A stretch of DNA of 64,000 bases from Enterobacter sp. EA-1 (GTDB taxonomy: Bacteria > Pseudomonadota > Gammaproteobacteria > Enterobacterales > Enterobacteriaceae). A program made the position numbers and the translations under genes. The stretch covers positions 3,534,001-3,598,000 of the forward strand of contig CP025776.1 in NCBI GenBank assembly GCA_002886105.1, given 5' to 3'. Below are positions 42,607 through 57,181 of this stretch, piece after piece (position 1 is the stretch's first letter; every line of letters starts with the position of its first letter). The notes beneath the pieces are model-generated. The model was not told the DNA's origin. It worked only from the letters and a program-made list of their open reading frames with translations, and did no database searches.

Positions 42607-43070
42607 GTCAGGTGATCCTCGATTTACAACTGGCCTGTGAAGATAACAGCGGCCTGCCGGAAGAAGCGCAGTTCCAGAATGGCTGGACGCGGTGATCCCC
42701 GCAGTTTCAGGAAGAAGCAGAGGTCACCATCCGGGTGGTCGATAATGCCGAAAGCCACGAGCTGAACCTGACCTACCGCGGAAAAGACAAACCCACTAAC
42801 GTGCTCTCCTTCCCGTTTGGAAGCACCGCCGGGCATTGAATTGCCGCTGCTGGGCGATCTGATCATCTGCCGCCGGTGGTAGAACAGGAAGCGCAAGAAC
42901 AAGGTAAACCGCTGGATGCCCACTGGGCGCACATGGTGGTGCACGGGAGTTTACACCTGCTGGGTTACGATCATATTGCAGATGATGAAGCCGAAGAAAT
43001 GGAAGGGATCGAGACAGAGATAATGCTTGCTCTGGGCTATGAGGATCCGTACATTTCCGAGAAAGCGTAG
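42603..43070 (+). CDS. ybeY: Endoribonuclease YbeY (frameshifted copy)
   Basis: YbeY is a zinc-dependent single-strand endoribonuclease for 16S rRNA 3' maturation and ribosome quality control. The ATG at 42603 gives [40 protein letters not shown] and [11 protein letters not shown] follow. The metal motif [11 protein letters not shown] (three His) is intact near 42940. It ends [14 protein letters not shown]. About 155 residues. Breaks lie near 42690, 42825 and 42875. It is coupled to ybeZ by a four-base overlap. Confidence 0.94.
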
Positions 43071-43170
43071 TCGGTGCGCGGCCCCGGCCGCGTACCAAAA
43101 AATACCGTCAGGCGCTGAGTTTACGCGTAACGAACGATAATTTAACCAACACGAGAACCCATACGACGCC

Positions 43171-44053
43171 ATGAGCGACGATAACCCACACAGTAGCGAC
43201 AACACCAACAGCAAGAAGGGATTCTTCTCCCTTTTACTGAGCCAGCTTTTTCACGGCGAACCCAAAAACCGTGATGAACTTCTGGCCCTGATCCGAGACT
43301 CCGGACAGAACGAGCTTATCGACGAAGATACGCGCGATATGCTCGAAGGGGTGATGGACATCGCAGACCAGCGCGTTCGCGACATCATGATCCCCCCGTT
43401 CACAAATGATCACTCCTGAAACGTAACCAGACGCTGGACGAATGCCTCGATGTCATCATTGAGTCCGCCCACTCACGTTTCCCGGTGATCAGCGAAGACA
43501 AAAGATCATATCGAAGGGATTTTGATGGCTAAGGATCTGCTGCCGTTTATGCGCAGCGATGCCGAAGCATTCAGCATGGAAAAGTGTTACGCCCGGCAGT
43601 GGTGGTACCGGAAAGCAAGCGTGTGGATCGCATGCTGAAAGAGTTCCGTTCCCAGCGCTACCATATGGCTATCGTTATTGATGAATTCGGTGGTGTCTCT
43701 GGCACCGGGTCACAATTGAAGATATTCTGGAGCTGATCGTCGGCGAAATCGAAGATGAGTACGACGAAGAAGAGGATATCGACTTCCGCCAGCTCAGCCG
43801 CCATACATGGACGGTACGCGCGCTGGCGCCAATTGAAGATTTCAACGAAACCTTCGGCACCCACTTCAGCGATGAAGAGGTGGATACCATTGGTGGGCTG
43901 GTGATGCAGGCGTTTGGTCACCTGCCTGCACGCGGTGAAGCCATTGAAATTGATGGTTACCAATTCAAGGTCGCGATGGCCGACAGTCGACGTATTATTC
44001 AGGTTCATGTCAGAATGCCGGACGATTCTCCGCAACCGAAACTGGATGATTAA
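43171..44053 (+). CDS. ybeX: CBS-domain protein YbeX/CorC (frameshifted copy)
   Basis: YbeX (CorC) has paired CBS domains and a C-terminal transporter-associated domain. It was linked to magnesium/cobalt efflux and more recently to ribosome metabolism; the molecular role is open. The ATG at 43171 gives [23 protein letters not shown] parts include [42 protein letters not shown] and [18 protein letters not shown]. The C-terminal [19 protein letters not shown] follows. About 292 residues. Breaks lie near 43400, 43500, 43590 and 43705. Confidence 0.93.
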
Positions 44054-44058
44054 TGTAA

Positions 44059-45600
<1,542 letters not shown>

Positions 45601-45700
45601 TCCCCTCTCCCAGCCCGGTGGTATTGGCTACCGGGCCGCTCCTCATCATCCTGTCGAACAGATAAGCGCAACGCCAACCGGCCCGGCGCACCTGTCGTAT

Positions 45701-45717
45701 TGGCATGCCATTTGCTT
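45701..45717 (+). promoter_or_regulatory. Sigma-54 promoter of gltI
   Basis: TGGCATGCCATTTGC has GG and GC spaced by exactly ten bases, fitting the -24/-12 consensus TGGCAC-N5-TTGC. gltIJKL is listed among nitrogen-regulated operons of E. coli, which supports it. Confidence 0.65.
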
Positions 45718-45783
45718 ATAGATATCAGGCAACTATGAAAACTGCTTATGCGCCAAAGGGTCGCACCGGCAGCGAACATTAGA

Positions 45784-45800
45784 TGCACCAGTCTGGTGCG
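45784..45800. promoter_or_regulatory. NtrC-type binding site
   Basis: TGCACC-N5-GGTGCG matches the NtrC enhancer consensus TGCACC-N5-GGTGCA at all but one base. It lies about 60 bases downstream of the expected start of the sigma-54 promoter, an unusual side for an enhancer. Confidence 0.55.
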
Positions 45801-46001
45801 ATGGAAGATTTTTGCCTCTTATCGGTGCGGCGCACCTCGCAAAAAATAAACAATATCACAGCAAAATCTTTACATTAAGCCAGACTGAATGTAACAAACA
45901 CACACGACGCTGCACGAATATGTTGCAGAAGATAAAAACAACACAACGTACACACAACGGGTATCCCTGTGCTTTCGCACTGACGATAAAGGAGTCTGGA
46001 A

Positions 46002-46932
46002 ATGCAATTACGTAAACTGGCCGCCGCGATGCTGGTGATGGGACTGTCAGCCGGTCTGGTCCACGCTGAAGATGCTAAACCGGCGGAGGCAGCAGCCCCG
46101 GCGGAACAACAGCAAACGACGCTGGATAAAATTGCCAAAAACGGCGTTATCGTCGTCGGTCACCGTGAATCTTCCGTACCGTTCTCCTATTACGACAACG
46201 AACAAAAGTGGTGGGTTACTCTCAGGACTACTCCAACGCTATCGTTGAAGCGGTGAAGAAGAAACTCAACAAGCCAGATCTGGCGGTAAAACTGATCCCA
46301 ATTACCTCTCAGAACCGTATTCCACTGCTGCAAAATGGCACGTTCGATTTTGAATGCGGCTCCACCACCAACAACATTGAACGCCAGAAACAGGCCGCGT
46401 TCTCCGACACCATCTTCGTCGTCGGCACCCGTCTGCTGACCAAAAAGGCGGCCCAATCAAAGATTTCGCCGACCTGAAAGGGAAAGCCGTGGTGGTTACG
46501 TCCGGTACCACCTCCGAAATTCTGCTGAACAAGCTGAATGACGAGAAAAAATGGATATGCGCATTATCAGCGCCAAAGACCACGGCGACTCGTTCCGTAC
46601 GCTGGAAAGCGGTCGTGCTGTCGCCTTTATGATGGATGACGCCCTGCTGGCCGGTGAACGCGCCAAAGCCAAAAAAGCGGATAACTGGGACATTGTCGGC
46701 ACGCCGCAATCCCACGAAGCTTACGGCTGTATGCTGCGCAAAAACGATCCGGAGTTTAAAAAAGCTGATGGATGACACCATCGCTCAACTGCAAACCTCT
46801 GGCGCGGCTGAAAAATCCTACGATAAGTGGTTTAAAAACCCGATTCCGCCAAAAAACATGAACCTGAACTTTACGCTCTCTGACGACATGAAAGCGCTGT
46901 TCAAAGAACCGAATGACAAAGCTCTGAACTAA
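46002..46932 (+). CDS. gltI: Glutamate/aspartate-binding protein GltI (frameshifted copy)
   Basis: GltI (YbeJ) is the periplasmic receptor of the GltIJKL importer. The ATG at 46002 follows AAAGGAG and gives a signal peptide (MQLRKLAAAMLVMGLSAGLV, then HAED). The mature protein has IVVGHRESSVPFSYYDN, PITSQNRIPLLQNGTFDFEC, STTNNIERQKQAAFSDTIFV and DHGDSFRTLESGRAVAFMMD. It ends KEPNDKALN. About 310 residues; E. coli has 302, the extra being in the Ala/Pro-rich linker after the signal. Breaks lie near 46208, 46455, 46550 and 46765. Confidence 0.93.
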
Positions 46933-47076
46933 TTAAAACCATTAGGGGCGGGGTATCCTGCCCTCTCGATTGTCGAAGCAGCACGGACAGACTATACGCT
47001 GAAGGGTCGTTCCCCTTTCAGCACGAAAACTCGCTCTTCACACAATCTTCGAGGGTAGCGCTGCTACCCTTTTTTC
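46925..47076 (+). ncRNA. sroC: SroC small RNA
   Basis: In E. coli and Salmonella, SroC is cut from the gltI-gltJ intergenic part of the gltIJKL mRNA and acts as an RNA sponge against GcvB. Here the gap of about 150 bases has the same place, GC-rich internal stems (GGGGCGGGGTATCCTGCCC) and a Rho-independent end GGGTAGC-GCT-GCTACCC plus six T (47053-47075). The 5' end is a guess because SroC is made by RNase E cleavage. The terminator also lowers gltJKL relative to gltI. Confidence 0.75.
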
Positions 47077-47088
47077 CGGAGTAGATTT

Positions 47089-47833
47089 ATGTCCATAGAC
47101 TGGAACTGGGGAATATTCCTGCAACAAGCCCCGTTCGGCAACACCACCTATCTTGGCTGGCTATGGAGCGGTTTTCAGGTCACCATCGCGCTTTCCGTGA
47201 CGGCTGGATCATCGCTTTTCTGGTTGGCTCTCTGTTTGGCATCCTGCGAACCGTACCGAACCGTTTCCTGTCCGGCATTGGCACCTGCTATGTCGAACTG
47301 TTCCGTAACGTACCGCTGATCGTGCAATTCTTTTACACCGGTATCTGGTGGTACCGGAACTGCTGCCGGAAGACATCGGCATGTGGTTTAAGTCAGAGCT
47401 GGATCCCCAACATTCAGTTCTTCGTCTCCTCGATGGTCTGCTGGGTTGTTTACCGCCGCCCGCGTTTGCGAGCAGGTACGCGCTGCCATCCAGTCGCTGC
47501 CGCGTGGGCAGAAAAACGCCGGTCTGGCAATGGGGCTAACGCTGCCGCAGACCTACCGTTACGTTCTGCTGCCAAACGCCTATCGCGTGATCGTGCCGCC
47601 AATGACCTCCGAGATGATGAACTCCGGTCAAAAACTCCGCTATCGCCTCCACTATCGGTCTGGTGGATATGGCGGCGCAGGCGGGGAAACTGTTGGATTA
47701 CTCCGCGCACGCGTGGGAATCCTTTACCGCAATTACCGTAGCGTACGTGTTGATTAACGCCTTCATTATGCTGGTGATGAACCTCGGGTGGAACGCAAAA
47801 TTCGCCTGCCGGTGCAATATGGGAGGCAAATAA
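47089..47833 (+). CDS. gltJ: Glutamate/aspartate ABC permease GltJ (frameshifted copy)
   Basis: GltJ is one of two inner-membrane permeases of the glutamate/aspartate importer. The ATG at 47089 gives MSIDWNWGIFLQQAPFGNTT. Permease segments include IAFLVGSLFGILRTVPNRFL, YVELFRNVPLIVQFF and the coupling loop RAAIQSLPRGQKNAGLAMGL, followed by YRVIVPPMTSEMMN. About 246-248 residues, ending GNMGGK with a TAA at 47833. Breaks lie near 47205, 47345, 47400, 47450, 47630 and 47790. It follows the SroC terminator and precedes gltK by two bases. Confidence 0.92.
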
Positions 47834-47835
47834 CC

Positions 47836-48511
47836 ATGTACGAATTTGACTGGAGTTCTATCGCCCCTTCTTTCCCGTACCTCGGTGGCCGGGCTTATCG
47901 TCACGCTGAAAATCACCGTGATTGCGATCGTGGTCGGTATCGTCTGGGGAACACTGCTGGCGGTGATGCGTTTGTCGACCTTTGGGCCGTTTCGCTGGTT
48001 TGCGAAAAGCTACGTGAACGTCTTCCGCTCCATTCCGCTGGTGATGGTGCTGTTGTGGTTCTACCTGATCGTGCCCGGTTTTCTGCAAAACGTACTTGGG
48101 CTATCGCCGAAAACCGATATCCGGCTGATCTCCGCCATGGTGGCGTTCTCAATGTTCGAGGCGGCTTACTATTCAGAGATTATCCGCGCCGGGATCCAGA
48201 GCATCTCCCGCGGGCAGTCCAGCGCCGCACTGGCGCTGGGGATGACCCACTGGCAGTCGATGAAATTGATTATCCTGCCGCAGGCGTTTCGCGCCATGGT
48301 CCCGTTGCTGCTCACAGGGGGATCGTTTTATTCCGAGGACACCTCACTGGTGTATGTCCTGAGCCTCGCGGACTTTTTCCGTACGGCGTCTACCATTGGC
48401 GAGCGTGACGGCACGCAGGTTGAAATGATCCTGTTTGCCGGCGCTGTCTATTTTATTATCAGTCTCAGTGCTTCGCTGTTGGTCAGCTGGCTGAAGAAAA
48501 GGACCGTTTAA
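47836..48511 (+). CDS. gltK: Glutamate/aspartate ABC permease GltK (frameshifted copy)
   Basis: GltK is the second permease. The ATG at 47836 gives [16 protein letters not shown]. After a break near 47882 the frame is open for a long way: [40 protein letters not shown], and the coupling loop [21 protein letters not shown] local stretch near 48315-48335 ([12 protein letters not shown] for the expected LTQGIVLFQDTS) shows compensating indels. It ends WLKKRTV and overlaps gltL as TAATG. About 224 residues. Confidence 0.93.
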
Positions 48512-49234
48512 TGATTTCCTGAAAAATGTTTCGAAATGGTATGGCCACTTTCAGGTGCTGACCGAGTGCTCCACGGAAGTGAAAAAAGGTGAAGTGGTGG
48601 TGGTGTGCGGCCCGTCTGGTTCCGGAAAATCCACGCTGATTAAAACCGTGAACGGTCTGGAGCCGGTACAGAAAGGCGAAATCATCGTCAACGGCACCAA
48701 AGTCAATGATAAGAAAACCGATCTGGCGAAGCTGCGTTCCCACGTGGGCATGGTGTTCCAGCATTTTGAGCTGTTCCCCCATCTGTCGATTATCGAAAAC
48801 CTGACGCTGGCGCAGGTAAAAGTGCTGAAGCGTGATAAGGCCGCCGCGCGGGAAAAGGGCTGAAGCTGCTGGATCGCGTAGGTTTATCGGCGCATGCCAA
48901 TAAATTCCCGGCGCAGCTTTCCGGAGGGCAGCAACAGCGCGTCGCGATTGCCCGCGCCCTGTGCATGGATCCGGTAGCGATGCTGTTTGATGAACCGACG
49001 TCAGCCCTCGATCCGGAAATGATCAACGAAGTGCTGGACGTCATGGTGGAACTGGCGAACGAAGGCATGACAATGATGGTGGTCACCCACGAAATGGGCT
49101 TTGCCCGCAAAGTGGCGAACCGCGTGATTTTTTATGGATGAGGGCAAAATTGTTGAAGACTCTGAAAAGAGGCCTTCTTCGCCAACCCGCAATCCGACCG
49201 TGCGAAAGATTTCCTCGCCAAAATCCTGCACTAA
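48511..49234 (+). CDS. gltL: Glutamate/aspartate ABC ATPase GltL (frameshifted copy)
   Basis: GltL is the ATP-binding subunit of the importer. The ATG at 48511 overlaps the gltK stop; the frame shifts after four codons. Walker A is [20 protein letters not shown], the Q-loop [14 protein letters not shown], the signature [20 protein letters not shown], Walker [15 protein letters not shown] and the H-loop VVTHEMGFA. It ends DFLAKILH at 49234. About 241 residues. Breaks lie near 48517, 48858, 49135 and 49170. A terminator follows. Confidence 0.94.
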
Positions 49235-49244
49235 GTCCGTTTAT

Positions 49245-49275
49245 GCCAGCCCCGATAACGGGGCTGGCGTTTTGC
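49245..49275. terminator. gltL/ybeL terminator
   Basis: GCCAGCCCCG/CGGGGCTGGC with an ATAA loop is followed by GTTTTG. It lies between the convergent ends of gltL and ybeL. Confidence 0.82.
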
Positions 49276-49277
49276 TG

Positions 49278-49761
49278 TTACGGCTCAAAAGGACGGCGTT
49301 GAAACTGATCGTGACCGCATTTCGGACACAGCGGTAACACGTCCGGCGTATACACGGCCAAATGAAAATGGCATTTCTCACACACCAGATTTCCCAGCCC
49401 CACCACTTCACCGCTGTGATAGACGCCGTGATGATTGAGATCCTGGAACACTTCACGCCACTCCAGTTGCGTTTTATCGGTGATGTCCGCCAGCTCCTGC
49501 CAAAGACTCTCTTTGATCACCCGCATAAATACGCTGTCGGTGACGTCATCCCCGGCTTTCGTTGTAGCTGCGGGCAAACTCTTCCAAATCGCGGCGAATG
49601 GCACGCATCAATTCGTCGACTTCCGTACGGGTTAATTCACCGGTCTGCGAGACACGCTGACGCGCCTGCCCGACTAATGCATCAATATCGCGCTCCCCGT
49701 TGCGTAAGCGTTCGGTTAACGCCGCAACCAGTTCACGGTAAAAATGAGCAACCTTGTTCAT
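49278..49761 (-). CDS. ybeL: Zinc-ribbon protein YbeL (frameshifted copy)
   Basis: YbeL (DUF1451) is a cytosolic protein of about 160 residues with unknown function. The ATG at 49761 gives MNKVAHFYRELVAALTERLR, a helical N-terminal half. The C-terminal half has DKTQLEWREVFQDLNHHGVY and a zinc ribbon (LVCEKCHFHLAVYTP ... PLCPKCGHDQF), with CxxC pairs. It ends QRRPFEP. One break near 49560 splits it. It diverges from leuS. In E. coli it lies beside leuS too, but with rihA and hscC genes between it and gltL. Confidence 0.92.
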
Positions 49762-49951
49762 CGCTTCGCCTCCCGGTTAAGTAACTCTCTCTAATGATAG
49801 ACGTTATTTCTCCGTCGCAGTGCCGACTCGCCCACAGCGCGGACAAAAAGCCCCCCGAAAAAAGGCGCGGCTATTTCGCCGCCGGGTCGCGGAAAGGCTG
49901 TTTTGAGGCGGGCGTTTGGGCTATGCTATGCCGATCTGAAAAACCACGTAA

Positions 49952-52576
<2,625 letters not shown>

Positions 52577-52590
52577 GCGCGGGAGGAAGC

Positions 52591-53154
52591 GTGCGATATC
52601 TGGCTACATTGTTGTTATCACTGGCGGTGTTGATCACCGCTGGTTGCGGCTGGCATCTGCGTAGCTCTACGCAAGTGCCTGCTGAGATGAAAACGATGAT
52701 CTTCGATTCCGGAGATCCGAACGGCCCGCTGAGCCGCGCCATTCGCAGCCAGCTGCGTCTGAATGGCGTTGAACTGCTGGAAAAGAGTCGCTGCGTCAGG
52801 ATGTGCCTTCATTGCGCCTTGGCGCCGTGACGTTTGCCCGTGACACGGCGTCCATTTTCCGAGGATGGCCGCACGGCGGAATACCAAATGGTGCTGACGG
52901 TCAACGCCAGCGTGCTGATCCCGGGTCATGACATTTACCCAATCAGCACGAAAGTGTACCGTTCGTTCTTTGATAACCCGCAAACAGCGCTGGCGAAAGA
53001 TGCCGAGCAGGACATGATCATTCGCGAAATGTACGACAAAGCGGCGGAACAGTTGATTCGTAAGCTGCCAAGCGTTCATACAGCAGATGCGTCACAATCG
53101 CATGCTGACGGCGCATCTTCCTCCTCCTCCGTTTCGGCTAAACCGGGTAGCTAA
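52591..53154 (+). CDS. lptE: LPS-assembly lipoprotein LptE (frameshifted copy)
   Basis: LptE plugs the LptD barrel that inserts LPS into the outer membrane. A GTG at 52591 gives [20 protein letters not shown], with lipobox [25 protein letters not shown], then, after compensating breaks near 52790 and 52820, [20 protein letters not shown] and [20 protein letters not shown] follow. The C-terminal tail is Ser-rich and low in complexity, the variable part of the family. 188 codons; E. coli has 193 residues. It lies 14 bases after leuS and overlaps holA by one base. Confidence 0.93.
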
Positions 53155-54187
53155 TGCTCAGGTTGTATCCGGAACAACTCCGCGCGCAGCTCAATGAAGG
53201 GCTGCGCGCGGCGTATCTGCCTCGGTAACGATCCGTTATTGCTGCAAGAGAGCCGGGGACGCCGTACGCCAGATTGCTGTGGCGCAGGGCTTCACCGAAC
53301 ACCATACGTTCACCACCCTGGATGCCAGCACCGACTGGGACGCGATCTTTTCCATCTGTCAGGCGCTGAGCCTGTTTGCCAGCCGCCAGACCCTGCTGCT
53401 GCAATTGCCGGAAAATGGCCCCAATGCGGCCATGAATGAACAACTGGCTAAGCTGGTGGCGTTACTGCATGACGATCTGCTGCTAATTGTTCGCGGCAAC
53501 AAGCTAACAAAAGCGCAGGAAAACGCAGCACTGGTTAACTCAACTGAACAACCATGCCGTGCAGATCAGTTGCCAGACGCCGGAGTGCGAATCTCCCCCG
53601 CTGGGTTGCCGCCCGGGCAAAGCAGAACAAACTGGAGCTGGACGACGCCGCCAATCAGCTGCTCTGCTATTGCTATGAAGGCAATCTGCTGGCACTGGCG
53701 CAGGCGCTGGAGCGACTGGCTCTGCTGTGGCCGGATGGCAAACTCACCCCTGCCGCGCGTAGAACAGGCGGTTAACGATGCGGCGCACTTTACGCCATTT
53801 CATTGGGTGGATGCGCTGCTGGCAGGCAAAAGCAAACGCGCGTTGCATATTCTTAGCCAGTTGCGGCTGGAAGCCTGTGAACCAGTGATCCTGCTGCGTA
53901 CCGTGCAACGCGAGCTGCTGTTGCTGGTGACGTTAAAACGGCAATCCGCGCATACGCCGTTACGCGCGCTGTTTGATAAACATCGTGTATGGCAAAACCG
54001 TCGCGGTGTGACCGGCGAGGCGCTGAATCGCCTGAGCGCCGATCAGTTGCGTCAGGCCGTTCACCTACTGAGCCGCATTGAGCTGGTGGTGAAACAGGAC
54101 TTTGGTCAATCGGTGTGGGCCGAGCTGGAAAGTCTTTCTCTGCTACTCTGTCATAAGGCACTGGCAGACGTTTTTATTGATGGTTGA
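53154..54187 (+). CDS. holA: DNA polymerase III subunit delta (frameshifted copy)
   Basis: HolA (delta) is the clamp-opening subunit of the sliding-clamp loader. The ATG at 53154 shares TAATG with the lptE stop and gives [33 protein letters not shown] after correction, [57 protein letters not shown]-like sequence, and [20 protein letters not shown] follow. The C-terminal half is intact to LADVFIDG. About 343 residues. Breaks lie near 53220, 53262, 53535, 53600-53625 and 53755. Confidence 0.93.
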
Positions 54188-54188
54188 T

Positions 54189-54829
54189 ATGAATCAGTTG
54201 CAGGCCATGTTTGGCGGTACGTTTGATCCTGTTCATTACGGGCACCTGAAACCCGTTGAAGCGCTGGCGAATCAGATCGGCCTTTCACGGGTCATTATCA
54301 TGCCTAATAATGTGCCCCCACACCGCCCACAACCGGAAGCCACCAGTCAGCAGCGTAAGACCATGGTTGAACTGGCGATTGCGGACAAGCCGCTGTTTAC
54401 CCTTGATGAGCGGGAACTTCGCCGCGACACGCCGTCTTATACGGCGCAGACATTGCAGGAGTGGCGCGAAGAGCAAGGCCCACAGCGCTCGCTGGCGTTT
54501 ATCATCGGTCAGGACTCCCTGCTTACCTTCCTGGCTGGCACCATGCCGACACCATTCTCGATAATTGCCATCTGATTGTCTGCCGTCGCCCCGGCTACCC
54601 GTTAACCATGGAACAGGAAGCGCATCAGCAATGGCTGGAGTCCCACCTCACCACCGATGCGGAAATGCTTCATACCTTACCAGCCGGAAAAATTTACCTC
54701 GCGGAAACGCCGTGGTTCAATATTTCCGCGACGCTTATCCGCGAGCGGCTGGAAAAAGGCGAGCAGTGTGACGATCTGCTGCCCTCCCCGGTGCTGGCCT
54801 ATATCAAAGAACAGGGTCTGTACCGCTAA
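54189..54829 (+). CDS. nadD: Nicotinate-nucleotide adenylyltransferase (frameshifted copy)
   Basis: NadD joins nicotinate mononucleotide and ATP to deamido-NAD, an essential step to NAD. The ATG at 54189 gives [20 protein letters not shown], with the nucleotidyltransferase HxGH motif (HYGH). [35 protein letters not shown] and [11 protein letters not shown] follow. The C-terminal [15 protein letters not shown] is the second family motif. It ends YIKEQGLYR. About 213 residues. Breaks lie near 54475 and 54545. Its last 26 bases overlap the end of convergent cobD. Confidence 0.94.
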
Positions 54830-55896
54830 GCACCGAGCCCATCGCAGCGATAAGCCGATCATTTTCCTCTTCACTTCGTACCGCCACACGATAATAACGA
54901 CCGTCCAGACTGGATAATTGGCACAACTGCGGATCAGGATGTGCCTCTCCAGCAGCGCTCGCTGCAACGCACTATCCGGCGCATCACAGCGCAGAAAAGA
55001 TAGTTTGCCACACCGGGCCAGACGGTCAGCGCGGGTAACGCAGCCAGTGCAGCCCGCAAACGAGGTCTCTCCTGTTCCAGCCACCGCCAGCTGGCCTGCT
55101 GATAGGCGGTATCCTGCAAAATCACTTCTCCCGCCAGCGCCGCGAAGGCATTAATTGACCACGGCATTTGCATCGCGCGCATCCGCGCAACCCTTTGCAC
55201 ATCGCTGCCCACGACATAGCCAAGACGCAGGCCGGGAATGGCGTAAAACTTGGTCAACGATCGCAACACCCACAGATGCGGGTTATCCGCAAGGTGCGGA
55301 ATAAATCCCGAACGATCGCGAATAAAATCCATAAAGGCTTCATCAAGAACCAGTGCGATACCGAGGGTTTTACAGCGTGCAGTAATGGCATGCAGCAGTG
55401 TATCGTCCGGCAGTAACCCGGTAGGATTATTGGGCGTGCAAAGAAACAGACAGTCCAGTTCGGACGTCAACGCGTCCAGCACCCGCCCGGTCAGTTGCCA
55501 GCCCTCTTCTTCCCGCAGGTGAAATTCGGCAATATCGCACCCCACCTGCGTTAGCGCACGGCGGTATTCGGCAAAACCGGGCGTCACTAACATCGCCTTG
55601 CGCGGCGCCAGTGCATTGACCAGGCAAAGATGGCTTCCGTTTCACCATTGCCAGCCGGGATCCACGACGCCGGTATCTGATGGTGCGCAGCCAGCGCACT
55701 GGTGCAGGCGTTGGTACTCCACGTCCGGGTAACGCTCAGCCAACGCCAGTTGTTTTGCAATGCGCATTTGAGCGATGCCGGCATACCGGCCGGGTTAATA
55801 TTGGCGCTGAAATCGAGGAGTTGCTCCGGGGGCAATGCCCAGCAGTGCAGCCGCCTCACGGGTATTGCCGCCATGCGCGCTATGAAACAAAGCCAT
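54804..55896 (-). CDS. cobD: Threonine-phosphate decarboxylase CobD (frameshifted copy)
   Basis: CobD is a PLP enzyme that decarboxylates threonine-phosphate to (R)-1-amino-2-propanol phosphate, the linker of cobalamin. The ATG at 55896 gives [78 protein letters not shown] and the PLP lysine in [18 protein letters not shown] follow. [20 protein letters not shown] comes near the end, which runs to a TGA at 54804. 364 codons, like Salmonella CobD. Breaks lie near 54925-54985, 55615, 55720 and 55830. It diverges from cobC and overlaps the nadD end. E. coli lacks it. Confidence 0.93.
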
Positions 55897-55997
55897 CTTC
55901 CGCTCCGGTCAAAAACGACAATCTTAAAACGAAAAAGGCAAGTGGATTCCAGGATGCAGTGTTAAACTTTGCGCAGAAATCGGGACGGGAGACCATT

Positions 55998-56616
55998 ATG
56001 CGACTCTGGCTGATACGCCATGGTGAAACGGAAGCGAATGTAGCAGGCCTCTACAGTGGTCATTCGCCAACACCATTGACAGCAAAAGGGCTGGCCCGGT
56101 GCACAGACACTTCATGGCTTGCTGCAGGCGGTTCCCTTCGATCATGTGTTATGCAGCGAGCTTGAGCGGGCGCGGCACACCGCGCAACGGGTACTGGAAA
56201 ACCGTGATATCACGGTGCACACCACGTCGCTGCTCAATGAGATGTTTTTCGGTGATTGGGAGATGCGCCATCACCGCGATTTAACACGCGAAGATCCGGA
56301 GAGTTATGCCGCCCGCGGTGTACAGACTGGCAGAATGCGGTGCCGACGAACGGCGAAGGTTTTCAGGCCTTCTCCCTGCGCGTCGAGCAGTTTATCGCCA
56401 CGCTTGCCGATCTCCGTCAGCAGCAGAATGTGCTGGTGGTCAGCCATCAGGGCGTACTCAGTTTACTGATTGCCCGGCTGTTAAACATGTCGGCCTCCTC
56501 GCTGTGGCATTTCCGCGTTGATCAGGGGGTGCTGGAGTGCAATTGATATTCATGATGATTTCGCCACGCTTCGCGTATTAAATAGCCGCGCCATCTGGCA
56601 AGCGGACGAGGCATAG
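55998..56616 (+). CDS. cobC: Alpha-ribazole phosphatase CobC (frameshifted copy)
   Basis: CobC is a histidine-phosphatase-family enzyme that removes phosphate from alpha-ribazole-5'-P or adenosylcobalamin-P at the end of B12 assembly. The ATG at 55998 gives MRLWLIRHGETEANVAGLYS, with the RHGE signature. LCSELERARHTAQRVLENRD, NEMFFGDWEMRHHRDL, NGEGFQAFSLRVEQFIATLA and VLVVSHQGVLSLLIARLLNM follow. The end reads LRVLNSRAIWQADEA, TAG at 56616. About 205 residues. Breaks lie near 56098, 56315 and 56540. Confidence 0.92.
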
Positions 56617-56860
56617 CGTTTTTTCATCATCCCATTCGCGGCGGTAATTAGGTCATTGACACGCCACGGCAGGCTGATATTCTCCGCGCGCAGAAATTGT
56701 TTTACAAAAATGACAATGCAATCCCACGGCCGTGATGGGATGATAGCCCGCTTCGAAATTGCCGAGGACCCGACATTTATCCCGACAATCGATGCACTTC
56801 AGGTATAATGTCAGGCCGCTTATTAATAGCTCACTTTTTGTTCACTCCAGGGGGGAACAC

Positions 56861-57178
56861 TTGCAGGGTAAAGCACTCCGTGATTTTATTATCGACAAAA
56901 TTGATGACCTGAAAGGTCAGGACATCATCGCCATCGACGTACAGAGTAAATCCAGCATCACAGATTGCATGATTATCTGCACCGGCACCTCCACCCGCCA
57001 TGTTGTCTCCATCGCGGATCACGTGGTGCAGGAATCGCGCGCAGCAGGCATGATGCCGTTGGGTGTGGAAGGCGAAAGCGCCGCTGACTGGGTTGTGGTC
57101 GATCTGGGCGATGTCATTGTCCATGTCATGCAGGAAGAGAGCCGTCGCCTGTATGAGCTGGAAAAACTCTGGAGCTAA
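56861..57178 (+). CDS. rsfS: Ribosomal silencing factor RsfS
   Basis: RsfS (YbeB) binds ribosomal protein L14 and blocks subunit joining in starvation. A TTG at 56861 after AGGGGGGAA gives [45 protein letters not shown]-like [20 protein letters not shown] and the end [14 protein letters not shown] match the family. It is exactly 105 residues, as in E. coli, and intact. rlmH starts three bases after its stop. The upstream 244 bases after cobC hold no gene I can support. Confidence 0.95.
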   Translation: MQGKALRDFIIDKIDDLKGQDIIAIDVQSKSSITDCMIICTGTSTRHVVSIADHVVQESRAAGMMPLGVEGESAADWVVVDLGDVIVHVMQEESRRLYELEKLWS

Positions 57179-57181
57179 TGC

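Larger units (their letters stand above)
45601..46001 (+). promoter_or_regulatory. lnt-gltI intergenic control region
   Basis: These 401 bases hold no gene I can support. An inverted repeat GCCCGGT/ACCGGGC (45613-45636) right after lnt has no T-run and may be a weak terminator. A sigma-54 promoter and an NtrC-type palindrome follow (listed separately). The last 150 bases are AT-rich and end in AAAGGAG before gltI. Confidence 0.65.

Noticed and set aside
55897-55997. Possible cobalamin riboswitch between cobD and cobC
   Set aside because: The gap is about 100 bases, too short for a B12 riboswitch, and I saw no B12 box.
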